The notes: generated by a model not told the origin, from the sequence alone. Shown: positions 1 to 6,887, numbered from the stretch's first letter. The stretch: 9,687 nucleotides of DNA from Burkholderiales bacterium (GCA_028869035.1 JAGWTL010000092.1:1-9687), one strand, 5' to 3'. Numbers and translations: made by a program.

Positions 1-1111
1 CGGTGGACAGCAGCGCCGCTTCGATCAGCAGCGCTTCGCCCACCGTCACACGGCCCTGCATCACTGCGCCGCCCAGCCACAAGGCAGCTGTGAGGGCGCC
101 GACCCAGATCGCTGCATCGGCCAGCGGCAGGCTCTCGCCATGCCAGAGCAGCAGCGACACGCCGCCGAGCAGGGCGAGGAAGTGCAGGGCACTGTAGAAC
201 CGAATCGTGCGTGTCATGGGCGGGTCGTAGCGGCGCACCTTGGCCATCTCGAAGAGCGGCCTGGGAAAGCGCGCCGCCACGTCGGCCGGGCGCCAGCCCG
301 GCGGTTTGAACCAGACCAGCAGCTTGTCGCGCCAGCGCCGCGCGTGCCAGCTGTCGTGCAGCAGCCCGGCATAGACCTCCACGTTGGCCCACAGCGGGTC
401 CCAGCTGTCCAATGCGCTGCGCGTGCCGTAGATGCAGGGACTGTCCTCTTCCTGGAACGTGCCGAAGAGCCGATCCCAGATGATGAGGATGCCGCCGTAG
501 TTGCGGTCCAGGTAGCGCTGGTTCACCGCGTGGTGGACCCGGTGGTTGGACGGGCTGCAGAACCAGCGGTCGAACCAGCCGAGCTTGCCGACGTGCTCGG
601 TGTGCACCCAGAACTGGTAGAGCAGGTCGATCAGCGACACGATGCCAAAGACCAGCGGCGGCACGCCGGCCACGGCCATGGGCAGGTAGAAGATCCACCC
701 CAGCAGCGCGCCCGTGGAGGGTTGCCTCAGCGCGGTGGAGAGGTTGAAGCTCTGGCTGTGATGGTGCACCACGTGCGCGGCCCAGAACACGCCCACCTCA
801 TGGCCGGCGCGGTGCAGCCAGTAGTAGCAGAAGTCATAGAACACCAGCGCCAGCAGCCAGCCGTACCAGGCGGTCCAGAACGCGTCGTCGCGCCACAGCG
901 CCACCTCGGCGTAGACGATCGTGTAGAGGCCCACGCGCAGCAGGCGCGTGAAGATGGCGCTGATCTGGCTCAGCATGCCCAGTCCGATGCTGGTGATGGC
1001 GTCGTTCAGCTGGTAGGTATTGCGCCGGCGCAGCCGGCCCCAGGCGTATTCCAGTGCGATGAGCAGCAGGAAGACCGGGGTGGCGAGGACGATGACCTGG
1101 CTGGGTGACAT
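1..1111 (-). CDS. Sterol desaturase / fatty acid hydroxylase family membrane protein (3' end beyond window)
   Basis: I translated this from the reverse strand: ATG at 1111 opens a frame with no stop for 370 codons, running off the left edge. The protein is an integral membrane di-iron oxygenase of the fatty-acid-hydroxylase superfamily (sterol desaturases, alkylglycerol monooxygenase). The histidine clusters that would hold two irons are present in order: HRAGH (100-104), HVVHHH (113-118), HTEH (170-173) and HRVHH (190-194). Hydrophobic segments lie at about residues 6-20, 83-98, 135-165 and, after a soluble stretch, 310-323 and 331-350. The C-terminal hydrophobic extension after about residue 300 goes beyond the minimal hydroxylase domain and resembles the longer AGMO-like members. 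It starts 40 bp after the stop of the PLP-enzyme gene on the same strand, so it is probably the distal gene of that operon. The substrate (a lipid, sterol or ether lipid) cannot be told from sequence. Family call is firm, function open. Confidence 0.9.
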   Translation of the reverse strand, partial: MSPSQVIVLATPVFLLLIALEYAWGRLRRRNTYQLNDAITSIGLGMLSQISAIFTRLLRVGLYTIVYAEVALWRDDAFWTAWYGWLLALVFYDFCYYWLHRAGHEVGVFWAAHVVHHHSQSFNLSTALRQPSTGALLGWIFYLPMAVAGVPPLVFGIVSLIDLLYQFWVHTEHVGKLGWFDRWFCSPSNHRVHHAVNQRYLDRNYGGILIIWDRLFGTFQEEDSPCIYGTRSALDSWDPLWANVEVYAGLLHDSWHARRWRDKLLVWFKPPGWRPADVAARFPRPLFEMAKVRRYDPPMTRTIRFYSALHFLALLGGVSLLLWHGESLPLADAAIWVGALTAALWLGGAVMQGRVTVGEALLIEAALLST

Positions 1112-1151
1112 GCGTGAGACTCCGCTGAGTGTCAGCCGATTCTGCCGGCTT

Positions 1152-2312
1152 TCAGTCCAGGAAGCCCCTCGCATCAACCCTGATGAGCTCGGTCACGGTG
1201 CCGGCCTGCAGGCCGCCGCGCACGCCCACCAGCCAGTCGTGCAGGTTGACGGTGGGGTCGCAATGGCCGGGGATGAGCCACAGGGTACTGCCCAAGGCGG
1301 GCAACGGTACACCACCGGTGGCGCGCAGCGTGGTGTGCTCGTCGTTGCAGCTGGTGGCTTCCAGAGCCTCGCCGTGTACGCGCGGCAGGCCGGACTCGAT
1401 GGCGTGGCTCTTGTGGCCGGCGTCCACCACGACATGGTTGGTGCTCACGCTCATGACCTGTGTCTTGACGAAGAGCGCATGCTCGAAGGCGGGCTGGTCG
1501 GGATCGGTGTCGTTGCGCGCGTAGTCGGCGTCCATGAAGAGGTAGGAGCCGGCCTGCAGTTCGCCGAACACGCCGCTCGTCGCCTCCAGCCCGAAGGTGC
1601 CGCTGCCGGCGCCGGTGACCAGCGGCAGGGCCAGCCCGGCCGCCTCGACGACGCGCCGCGCCTCGCGCACGCGCGCGATCACCTCGTCCAAGGCGGTACG
1701 CCGCTCGGCCACGCTGCGCAGGTGCTGGGCGCGGCCGTTGTAGGCCTGCAGGCCGGCCAGGCGCAGGGCCGGGTGGCGGGTGATGGCCTGCGCCAGCGGC
1801 AGTACGTTGGCCGGTTCGGCCACGCCGCAGCGGCGCTGGCCCACGTCGAGCTCGACGAAAACGTCGATCAGGTTCTCACCCGCTCCCAGGGCCTGTGCCA
1901 GTGCCTCGACGCCCTGCAGATGATCGACGGCGATGGCCAGGCGTCCGTTGTGCGCGTTGAGTGTGCGCGCCAGTGTGGCGACGCGCGCCAGCTTGGCCGG
2001 CGCGATGACCTCGTTGCTGATGTAGATGTCGGGCACACCGGCGGCAGCCAGCGCCTCGGCTTCCGAAGTCTTCTGCACGCATACGCCCACGGCGCCGGCC
2101 TGCATCTGGCGCAGGCTCAAGTTCGCGCTCTTGTGCATCTTGGCGTGCGGTCGCAGTCGCATGCCGTGCGCCTGGGCGTAGTCGGCCATGCGCTGCAGGT
2201 TGCGCTGCATCGCGTCCAGGTCCACGACCAGCGCCGGGGTGTCGATGACAGCCACGCCCTGGCCGACCAGCTGGCGCAGGCGCGCCGGAGCGGACTCAGG
2301 CGCTGATTTCAT
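1152..2312 (-). CDS. DSD1-family PLP enzyme, probable D-threonine aldolase
   Basis: 386-aa fold-III (alanine-racemase-like) PLP enzyme of the D-threonine aldolase / D-serine dehydratase family. D-threonine aldolase cleaves D-beta-hydroxy amino acids to glycine plus an aldehyde. The PLP-binding lysine is K58 in RPHAKMHK (54-61). The C-terminal metal site is HCD, with H350 and D352. From family knowledge, aldolases coordinate the metal with His and Asp at this place, whereas the eukaryotic D-serine dehydratases use His and Cys; D352 therefore favours the aldolase. Other typical blocks are IDTPALVVDLDA (23-34) and the glycine-rich GAGSGTFG before EATSG. The length is normal for the family. The start ATG lies 17 bp inside the end of the upstream phosphatase gene, with a purine-rich GGAAGA about 11 nt before it, so translation is probably coupled. 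No signal peptide, hence cytoplasmic. Substrate specificity is inferred; serine dehydratase or racemase-like activity remains possible. Confidence 0.9.
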   Translation of the reverse strand: MKSAPESAPARLRQLVGQGVAVIDTPALVVDLDAMQRNLQRMADYAQAHGMRLRPHAKMHKSANLSLRQMQAGAVGVCVQKTSEAEALAAAGVPDIYISNEVIAPAKLARVATLARTLNAHNGRLAIAVDHLQGVEALAQALGAGENLIDVFVELDVGQRRCGVAEPANVLPLAQAITRHPALRLAGLQAYNGRAQHLRSVAERRTALDEVIARVREARRVVEAAGLALPLVTGAGSGTFGLEATSGVFGELQAGSYLFMDADYARNDTDPDQPAFEHALFVKTQVMSVSTNHVVVDAGHKSHAIESGLPRVHGEALEATSCNDEHTTLRATGGVPLPALGSTLWLIPGHCDPTVNLHDWLVGVRGGLQAGTVTELIRVDARGFLD

Positions 2313-2937
2313 CGAGGCTGTCGTCTTCCAGGTGCGAGGTGTCGGCCCAGCCCACCAGCGACAGGCCCTGCGGCGTCCACAGCAGGCGGTTCACCGCCGT
2401 GTTGCCCAGCTGCCAGGTCCGCGGCGCCTGCAGGTCCATGTTGGTGGCCAGGCGGTAGAGCTGGTCGAGCACGCCGCCGTGCGCGACCAGGGCGATCTGC
2501 TCGCCCGGATGGCGCGCGGCCAGTTCCTGCAGCACCTGCGCGATACGCGCGCGCATGGTCTGCAGCGATTCGCCGCCTTCGGGTGCCCAGTCGGGCGTGC
2601 GGCGGCGCCAGTGCTCGGATTCCTCGGGCCAGGTCTGCTCGATCTCGGCGTAGGTCTTGCCTTCGAAGCGGCCGAAGCAGCGCTCGCGCAGACCCGTGTG
2701 CGTCGCCAGCGGCGCGCCGGTGGCCGCGGCGATGGCGCGCGCGGTGTCATGGGCGCGCGCCAGGTCGCTGCTGTAGACGGCCTGCAGGGGGTCGCGTTGC
2801 GCCAGCGCGCGCGCGACGCGTTGCGCCTGCCAGTGGCCGCGCTCGTTGAGCGGAATGTCCAGGTGGCCCTGGATGCGGGTGTCCACGTTCCAGGCGGTTT
2901 CGCCGTGGCGGATGGCGAGGATGCGGGTGGCTTCCAT
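2296..2937 (-). CDS. Histidine phosphatase family protein (phosphoglycerate mutase-like)
   Basis: 213-aa single-domain protein of the histidine phosphatase (branch 1, PGAM/CobC-like) superfamily. It hydrolyses a phosphate ester through a phospho-histidine intermediate. The catalytic RHGET motif is at residues 10-14 (nucleophile H11), the phosphate-pocket arginine is in SSDLARAHDT (R61), the acid is in LRERCFGRFEG (E85), and the second histidine is in VAHGG (H153). Length fits monofunctional phosphatases such as alpha-ribazole phosphatase or GpmB-like proteins. I chose the ATG at 2937 because the protein then begins three residues before the first beta strand and is preceded by an AAGG-containing ribosome site. 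The longer open frame to 3264 would lie inside the lipoprotein gene. It starts 14 bp after the lipoprotein stop and overlaps the next gene by 17 bp. No cobalamin genes are near, so a cobC name is not justified; the substrate is unknown. Confidence 0.92.
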   Translation of the reverse strand: MEATRILAIRHGETAWNVDTRIQGHLDIPLNERGHWQAQRVARALAQRDPLQAVYSSDLARAHDTARAIAAATGAPLATHTGLRERCFGRFEGKTYAEIEQTWPEESEHWRRRTPDWAPEGGESLQTMRARIAQVLQELAARHPGEQIALVAHGGVLDQLYRLATNMDLQAPRTWQLGNTAVNRLLWTPQGLSLVGWADTSHLEDDSLDEISA

Positions 2938-2951
2938 ACTCTTGCCTTGTC

Positions 2952-3566
2952 TCAGCGCGGAATCTCCACCTTCACGCGGCGCGTGCCGGCGGGCGGGTGG
3001 GGAAAGTCCTTCAGGGCTGCCGCCAGCGTGGCGCGCAGGATGTTGTAGCGGTCCGCCCACGGGCCTTCGTGCGTGGCGCTGGTCTCGTAGACGATCTGGT
3101 TGCTGGCCAGCTCGCGCAACAACACCGTGACTTCGTGCCGGTACTGCGTGGCGGGCGGGAAACGCATGTTCATGCCGATCATGCCGCCCGGACCGTAGAC
3201 GGCGCCGCCGGTGCCGATGACGATGGTGCCGCCAACGCGGCTGCCGTCGTAGGGGCGGCCCCATTCGTCCACGGTGTAGGGTTGCATGCGGCTGCTGATC
3301 TGCACGCTGTAGCGTGCCGCGGCCTCGTCATGCACCAGACCCACCGCACCCAGCTCGGCTTCGGCGATGGCGTCGACCGAGTCGTTTTCCACCGGATCGG
3401 TCTGCGAGGGCAGGCGCTCGAAGCGGTAGCGCGCGCCGGGCTCGATGGTGGCGGCCGCCGGCGTCGGCGTGGCACGCACCTGCGACTCCACCACACGCAT
3501 GCCGGAACAGCCGGCCAGCAGCAGGGCGGCGACGAGCAGGGACAGAAAACGCAGCGGGCCCTGCAT
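2952..3566 (-). CDS. DUF4136-type lipoprotein
   Basis: 204-aa predicted lipoprotein. From the ATG at 3566 the N-terminus is a signal peptide with a basic residue (R6), a hydrophobic core (7-17) and the lipobox LAGC, with C20 as the lipidated cysteine. The residue after it is Ser, which under the E. coli Lol rule predicts sorting to the outer membrane. The mature part has a glycine-rich stretch (GGTIVIGTGGAVYGPGG) in mid-protein and the alternating pattern of the DUF4136 family; the molecular function of that family is unknown. The stop of ttcA and this start overlap as TGATG (one shared base), a classic sign of translational coupling. A GTG one codon upstream (3569) would also be in frame and cannot be excluded; the predicted mature protein would not change. 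The family call is by recognition of overall pattern; the lipoprotein call is firm. Confidence 0.85.
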   Translation of the reverse strand: MQGPLRFLSLLVAALLLAGCSGMRVVESQVRATPTPAAATIEPGARYRFERLPSQTDPVENDSVDAIAEAELGAVGLVHDEAAARYSVQISSRMQPYTVDEWGRPYDGSRVGGTIVIGTGGAVYGPGGMIGMNMRFPPATQYRHEVTVLLRELASNQIVYETSATHEGPWADRYNILRATLAAALKDFPHPPAGTRRVKVEIPR

Positions 3567-4504
3567 CACAGCTGTACCACTTGCACGCCGCCGGGCAGGG
3601 CGGGCGTGGCGGGGAATTCTTCTTCATCGAAGGCGTGATCGCCGTTCTCGTCCGGCACGCCCGTGGCCTTCAGGTTCTTGAAGTCGTGCAGCGTGGCGTC
3701 CATCAGGTGCGAGGGCACGACGTTCTGCAGCGCGGTGTACATGGTCTCGAGCCGGCCCGGGTACTTCTTGTCCCACTCGCGCAGCATATTGCCCACCTGC
3801 TTGCGCTGCAGGTTCTCCTGGCTGCCGCACAGCGTGCAGGGGATGATGGGGAACTGGCGGTGCTCGGCCCAGCGGATCAGGTCCTTCTCCACCACGTAGG
3901 CCATGGGGCGGATGACGATGAACTCGCCGTTGTCGCTGGTGAGCTTGGGCGGCATGCCCTTCAACTTGCCGCCGAAGAACATGTTGAGGAAGAAGGTCTG
4001 CAGCATGTCGTCGCGGTGGTGGCCCAGCGCGAGCTTGTTGCACTTGAGGCGGCGCGCCACGTTGTACAGGATGCCGCGGCGCAGCCGGCTGCACAGGCTG
4101 CACATGGTCTTGCCCTCGGGGATGTTCTTCTTGACGATGGAATAGGTGTCCTGCGTCTCGATGTGGAACTCGATGCCCAGCTTGCCCAGGTACTCCGGCA
4201 GGATGTGGTCGGGAAAGCCCGGCTGCTTCTGGTCCAGGTTGACGGCCACCAGCGTGAAGTCGATCGGCGCGCGGGCCTTGAGCTTCATCAGGATGTCGAG
4301 CATGCCGTAGCTGTCCTTGCCGCCGGACATGCACACCATGACCCGGTCGCCCTCCTCGATCATGTTGTAGTCCACGATGGCCTGCCCGACCTGGCGGCAC
4401 AGGCGTTTCTCGAGCTTGTGCGTCTCGCGCTCGATCTTCAGGGCCTGCGCGTGGTTGATGCCTGGCGAGGGGGCGGGTTCATGGTCTATCCACTGGGCAC
4501 TCAT
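3566..4504 (-). CDS. ttcA: tRNA 2-thiocytidine(32) synthetase TtcA
   Basis: 312-aa ATP-dependent sulfurtransferase that puts sulfur on cytidine 32 of certain tRNAs, using a [4Fe-4S] cluster. The PP-loop ATP-binding motif SGGKDS is at residues 60-65. The cluster and catalytic cysteines sit in CSLC (C135, C138) and in PCTLCGS (C223, C226). Other family blocks are the N-terminal KLEKRLCRQVGQAI, GHHRDD (161-166) and FFGGKLKGMPPKL. Length is the usual 300-320. I chose the ATG at 4504 because GGAG (complement of 4511-4514) lies six bases before it and the family N-terminus follows. A longer frame to 4558 would run into the inverted repeat upstream and is unlikely. A non-conserved acidic tail (DENGDHAFDEEEF) closes the protein. 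It is downstream of folB across a 118-bp gap and is coupled to the lipoprotein gene. Cytoplasmic. Identification is secure. Confidence 0.97.
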   Translation of the reverse strand: MSAQWIDHEPAPSPGINHAQALKIERETHKLEKRLCRQVGQAIVDYNMIEEGDRVMVCMSGGKDSYGMLDILMKLKARAPIDFTLVAVNLDQKQPGFPDHILPEYLGKLGIEFHIETQDTYSIVKKNIPEGKTMCSLCSRLRRGILYNVARRLKCNKLALGHHRDDMLQTFFLNMFFGGKLKGMPPKLTSDNGEFIVIRPMAYVVEKDLIRWAEHRQFPIIPCTLCGSQENLQRKQVGNMLREWDKKYPGRLETMYTALQNVVPSHLMDATLHDFKNLKATGVPDENGDHAFDEEEFPATPALPGGVQVVQL

Positions 4505-4510
4505 AACTTT

Positions 4511-4514
4511 CTCC
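4511..4514 (-). promoter_or_regulatory. Ribosome binding site fixing the ttcA start
   Basis: On the minus strand this reads GGAG, six bases before the ATG at 4504, the best Shine-Dalgarno site in the leftward gene set. It decides for the 4504 start over the further upstream ATG at 4558. Confidence 0.7.
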
Positions 4515-4523
4515 GGCGGCAGC

Positions 4524-4610
4524 GTGCATCGGGGTCGGAGCCCGATGTCGGCCTGCATCGCCTTCTTCGTCTATCTCGTTGTCCTGAATCGGGATCCGAC
4601 CCCGATGCAC
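4524..4610. repeat. Inverted pair of REP-like hairpins between folB and ttcA
   Basis: Two 23-base arms (4524-4546 and 4588-4610) are inverted copies with a single mismatch (4540 against 4594); the outer 16 bases match perfectly. The spacer is 41 bases. Each arm is also a small hairpin of its own: CATCGGG pairs with CCCGATG (4527-4533 with 4541-4547, 7-base loop), and ATCGGG pairs with CCCGAT (4588-4593 with 4601-4606, 7-base loop). Two palindromic units in opposite orientation in an intergenic gap is the layout of REP doublets (BIME). There is no T-run after either side, so it is not a standard intrinsic terminator. As RNA it could fold into one long stem or two short ones and modulate read-through or mRNA decay between folB and ttcA. 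Membership in a dispersed family is inferred; only this pair is visible here. Confidence 0.75.
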
Positions 4611-4622
4611 TCACTTCTCATG

Positions 4623-4994
4623 TCACCATTGGCCGGTTTCGGCCCGGATGGCGACTTCGCAGTCGTCGAAGATTTCCAGCTTGACGATCTTTACCCGCAC
4701 GCCGATCACGCCCGGCAGCTGGAGCAGGCGGTTGGCCAGCTTGCCGATCATGCTCTCCAGCAGGTTCATGTGCTCGGCCTGGCACTCGTCGATGATGATC
4801 TGGCGCACCTTGCGGTAGTCCAGCACGTGGTTGATGTCATCGTCGTGCGGCAGCAGCGGCTGCGGCCCGAGGTTGAGCTCGGCGTCGACCTGGATCGGTT
4901 GCGGCGCCGCCTTCTCATGGTCGAGGATGCCCAGGTTGGCGTCGAAGCGCAAACCGGTGAGGGTGAGGATCTGGGTGCCGATGGACTTGGACAT
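4623..4994 (-). CDS. folB: Dihydroneopterin aldolase FolB
   Basis: 123-aa protein of the FolB family, which converts 7,8-dihydroneopterin to 6-hydroxymethyl-7,8-dihydropterin plus glycolaldehyde in folate synthesis. Family blocks in order: LGILDHE (21-27, with E27 at the place of the GVYDWE acid of E. coli FolB), LDYRKV (58-63, Y60), LLES (78-81, E80, substrate-anchoring acid) and VKIVKLEIF (101-109, K105 at the place of the catalytic lysine). Alignment to E. coli FolB was done by eye from memory. Length is typical (about 120). ATG at 4994 starts 13 bp after the stop of the short-chain reductase gene, with AAGG overlapping that stop as ribosome site. The pairing with a pteridine-reductase-like gene supports a pterin role. 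The epimerase FolX is a related alternative, but the operon context and motifs favour FolB. Confidence 0.9.
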   Translation of the reverse strand: MSKSIGTQILTLTGLRFDANLGILDHEKAAPQPIQVDAELNLGPQPLLPHDDDINHVLDYRKVRQIIIDECQAEHMNLLESMIGKLANRLLQLPGVIGVRVKIVKLEIFDDCEVAIRAETGQW

Positions 4995-5007
4995 TGCGCA
5001 CGCCGCC

Positions 5008-5769
5008 TTACATCATCGAAAAATCGCGCTCGAAGCGCTGCAGGTGCTGGCCGCCGTCGACCAGCAGCGTGGTGCCGGTGATGGAACTGTTGTCCAGCGC
5101 AAACTTCACGGCGCTGCAGATGTCCTCGGGCGTGGAGGAGCGACCCAGCGGCGAGAGCCGGTGCAGGGCCTGGAATTTCTCCGGCGTCAGGTAGTCGCTG
5201 GTGAGCGTCAGGCCCGGCGCCACGCCCACCACACGCACCTGGGGCGCCAGCGCCAGCGCCAGCATGGTGTTGGCGGCCTCCAGCGCGGCCTTGGAGAGGG
5301 TGTAGCTCAGGAAATCGGGGTTCTGGTTCCAGAGCTTCTGGTCCAGCAGATTGATCACGGCGCCGGTACCGGCCCGCTCCTGGACATGGGAGTGCAGCGC
5401 CTGGGCCAGCACGATGGCCGCGCCCGTGTTGCTGCGCAGATGCCTTTCCATGGTGGCATAGCTGAAGCTGGCCGCGCTGTCGTGTTCGAACAGGGCGGCG
5501 CTGTTGACCACCGCGTCCGCCCGGCCGAAGTGCGCCACCACGCGCGGCAACAGGGCGCGCACCGCGCTTTCGTCGGCGAGGTCCGCGGCGAAGGCCGCCG
5601 CCGCGACGCCGTGCGATTCGCAGTCCGCCACCGTCTGCCGGGCCTCGGCGGCCGAGCCGCGGTAGTGCACGGCCACCTGCCAGCCGGCGCGCGCCAGCGC
5701 GAGCGCGATTTCGCGGCCCAGGCGTTTGGCCGAGCCGGTGACCAGGACCGTGCGGGCAGGGGTGGACAT
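5008..5769 (-). CDS. Short-chain dehydrogenase/reductase, pteridine reductase (FolM/PTR1)-like
   Basis: 253-aa NAD(P)H-dependent SDR. Two features separate it from ordinary SDRs. The nucleotide-binding motif is TGSAKRLG (11-18), with Arg in place of the middle Gly, as in PTR1 and FolM. The catalytic set is D143, Y156, K160 (LDQK, then YTLSK), so Asp stands where classical SDRs have Ser, with the same 13-residue Asp-Tyr spacing as PTR1 (D181/Y194/K198) and E. coli FolM. HYRGS (35-39) follows beta-2 where an NADP-binding Arg (R37) is expected. VAPGLTLT and a C-terminal VDGGQHL complete the family pattern. Such enzymes reduce dihydrobiopterin, dihydromonapterin or dihydrofolate. ATG at 5769 is chosen because the fold begins at once; the frame extends to 5826 but would overlap the divergent gene. 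No clear ribosome site precedes it. First gene of the leftward set, 13 bp before folB. The family is sure, the pterin substrate inferred. Confidence 0.88.
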   Translation of the reverse strand: MSTPARTVLVTGSAKRLGREIALALARAGWQVAVHYRGSAAEARQTVADCESHGVAAAAFAADLADESAVRALLPRVVAHFGRADAVVNSAALFEHDSAASFSYATMERHLRSNTGAAIVLAQALHSHVQERAGTGAVINLLDQKLWNQNPDFLSYTLSKAALEAANTMLALALAPQVRVVGVAPGLTLTSDYLTPEKFQALHRLSPLGRSSTPEDICSAVKFALDNSSITGTTLLVDGGQHLQRFERDFSMM

Positions 5770-5786
5770 GAGGGACAATTCAGGGC
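5770..5786. promoter_or_regulatory. 17-bp divergent junction between the reductase and methyltransferase genes
   Basis: Only 17 bases separate the two divergent start codons, so each gene's promoter must lie partly inside the other's coding region, or the transcripts must be leaderless. On the plus strand GACAAT (5774-5779) could be a -10 box that would put transcription start at or near the GTG at 5787. GAGGGA (5770-5775) could instead be a ribosome site 11 bases before it. On the minus strand neither a good -10 nor a Shine-Dalgarno site is clear. Confidence 0.4.
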
Positions 5787-6887
5787 GTGAGCAGTACAGC
5801 CCAGAGTTTAACGACCACCCTGACATCCCGCATTGTGCAAGGCATTGCGGCCGCAGGGGGCTGGATCGGCTTTGACGGGTTCATGGCCCAGGCCCTGTAT
5901 ACGCCCGGCCTGGGTTATTACGCCAACGATCTGCGCAAGCTCGGGCTCATGCCGGGTTCGGGCAGCGACTTCGTGACCGCGCCCGAGCTCTCGCCCCTGT
6001 TCGGCCGCGCGCTGGCGGCGCAGCTGGCGCAGGCGCTGGAGCACACGCAGACCGACGAGGTCTGGGAGTTCGGCGCCGGCTCCGGGGCCCTGGCCCTGCA
6101 GCTGCTGGAGGCCCTGGGCGACAAGGTGCGGCGCTACACCATCGTCGATCTCTCGGGGGCGCTGCGTGCGCGCCAGCAGCAGACGCTGGAGAAGTTCGGC
6201 GAGCGCGTGCGCTGGGTCAGCGAACTTCCGGCACATATGCAGGGCGTGGTGGTGGGCAACGAGGTGCTGGACGCCATGCCCGTGCAACTGCTGGCGCGCC
6301 TGGACGGGGTCTGGCATGAGCGCGGCGTGGCGCTGGAGCCTGGCTCCCAGCGCCTGGTCTGGCAGGACCGTCCCACCTCGCTGCGCCCGCCCGTGGAGAT
6401 CGAGGGCCGGCATGACTATGTGAGCGAGATCCATCCCCAGGCCGAGGCCTACATCCGCACGCTGGCCGGGCGCCTGCAGCGCGGCGCGGCTTTTTTCATC
6501 GACTACGGTTTCCCCGAGGCCGAGTACTACCACCCGCAGCGCCACATGGGCACGGTGATGTGCCACCGCGCCCACCAGGCCGACACCGACCCCCTGGCCG
6601 ACGTGGGCCTCAAGGACATCACGGCCCACGTCAACTTCACCGGCATCGCGCTGGCCGCGCAGGAGGCGGGCTTGGGCGTGCTGGGCTATGCCACGCAGGG
6701 CCGCTTCCTGCTCAACTGCGGCCTGCCCCAGCTGATGGAGCAGGCTGAGCTGCCAGTGCGCACGCAGGCGCACAAGCTGATCATGGAGCATGAGATGGGC
6801 GAGCTGTTCAAGGTCATCGGCCTGACGGTGGGTGAGCCCTGGCTGGCCCTGGGTTTTTCCGCGGGCGACCGCACGCATACGCTCTGA
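5787..6887 (+). CDS. SAM-dependent methyltransferase, MidA/NDUFAF7 type (COG1565)
   Basis: 366-aa class I methyltransferase of the DUF185/COG1565 family. The mitochondrial member NDUFAF7 (MidA) methylates an arginine in a complex I subunit; the bacterial role is not established. Visible blocks: GGWIGFDGFMAQALYTPGLGYY (24-45), DFVTAPELSPLFG (61-73), motif I EFGAGSG (94-100) for S-adenosylmethionine, the acidic YTIVDLS after beta-2 (118-123), GNEVLDAMP (158-165 region), FIDYGFP (237-243) and HVNFTGIA (281-288). The start is GTG at 5787; no ATG is available before M33, and the conserved N-terminal block needs the earlier start. It is the first rightward gene, diverging from the reductase by 17 bp and followed 14 bp later by a DUF2905 gene. 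No membrane segments; cytoplasmic. The family is clear, the substrate unknown. Confidence 0.92.
   Translation: MSSTAQSLTTTLTSRIVQGIAAAGGWIGFDGFMAQALYTPGLGYYANDLRKLGLMPGSGSDFVTAPELSPLFGRALAAQLAQALEHTQTDEVWEFGAGSGALALQLLEALGDKVRRYTIVDLSGALRARQQQTLEKFGERVRWVSELPAHMQGVVVGNEVLDAMPVQLLARLDGVWHERGVALEPGSQRLVWQDRPTSLRPPVEIEGRHDYVSEIHPQAEAYIRTLAGRLQRGAAFFIDYGFPEAEYYHPQRHMGTVMCHRAHQADTDPLADVGLKDITAHVNFTGIALAAQEAGLGVLGYATQGRFLLNCGLPQLMEQAELPVRTQAHKLIMEHEMGELFKVIGLTVGEPWLALGFSAGDRTHTL

Noticed and set aside
140..1108. Long plus-strand open frame opposite the desaturase gene
   Set aside because: It is the antisense of a clear membrane protein with conserved histidine motifs; its own translation is low-complexity and rich in Ala, Val, Gln, Arg and His, as expected of a GC-rich shadow frame.
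1020..2306. 428-codon plus-strand open frame opposite the PLP enzyme
   Set aside because: Shadow of the D-threonine aldolase-like gene; no domain can be recognised and composition is typical of an antisense frame.
2938..3264. Longer histidine phosphatase start inside the lipoprotein gene
   Set aside because: The extra 109 residues are Arg/His/Pro-rich shadow sequence, and the catalytic RHG is expected close to the N-terminus.
4505..4558. 18-residue N-terminal extension of TtcA
   Set aside because: It would be encoded partly by the REP-like repeat, has no good ribosome site, and a strong GGAG lies before the ATG at 4504.
3314..4684. 456-codon plus-strand open frame over ttcA
   Set aside because: Antisense of ttcA, which has PP-loop and cysteine motifs; the frame also runs through the intergenic inverted repeat.
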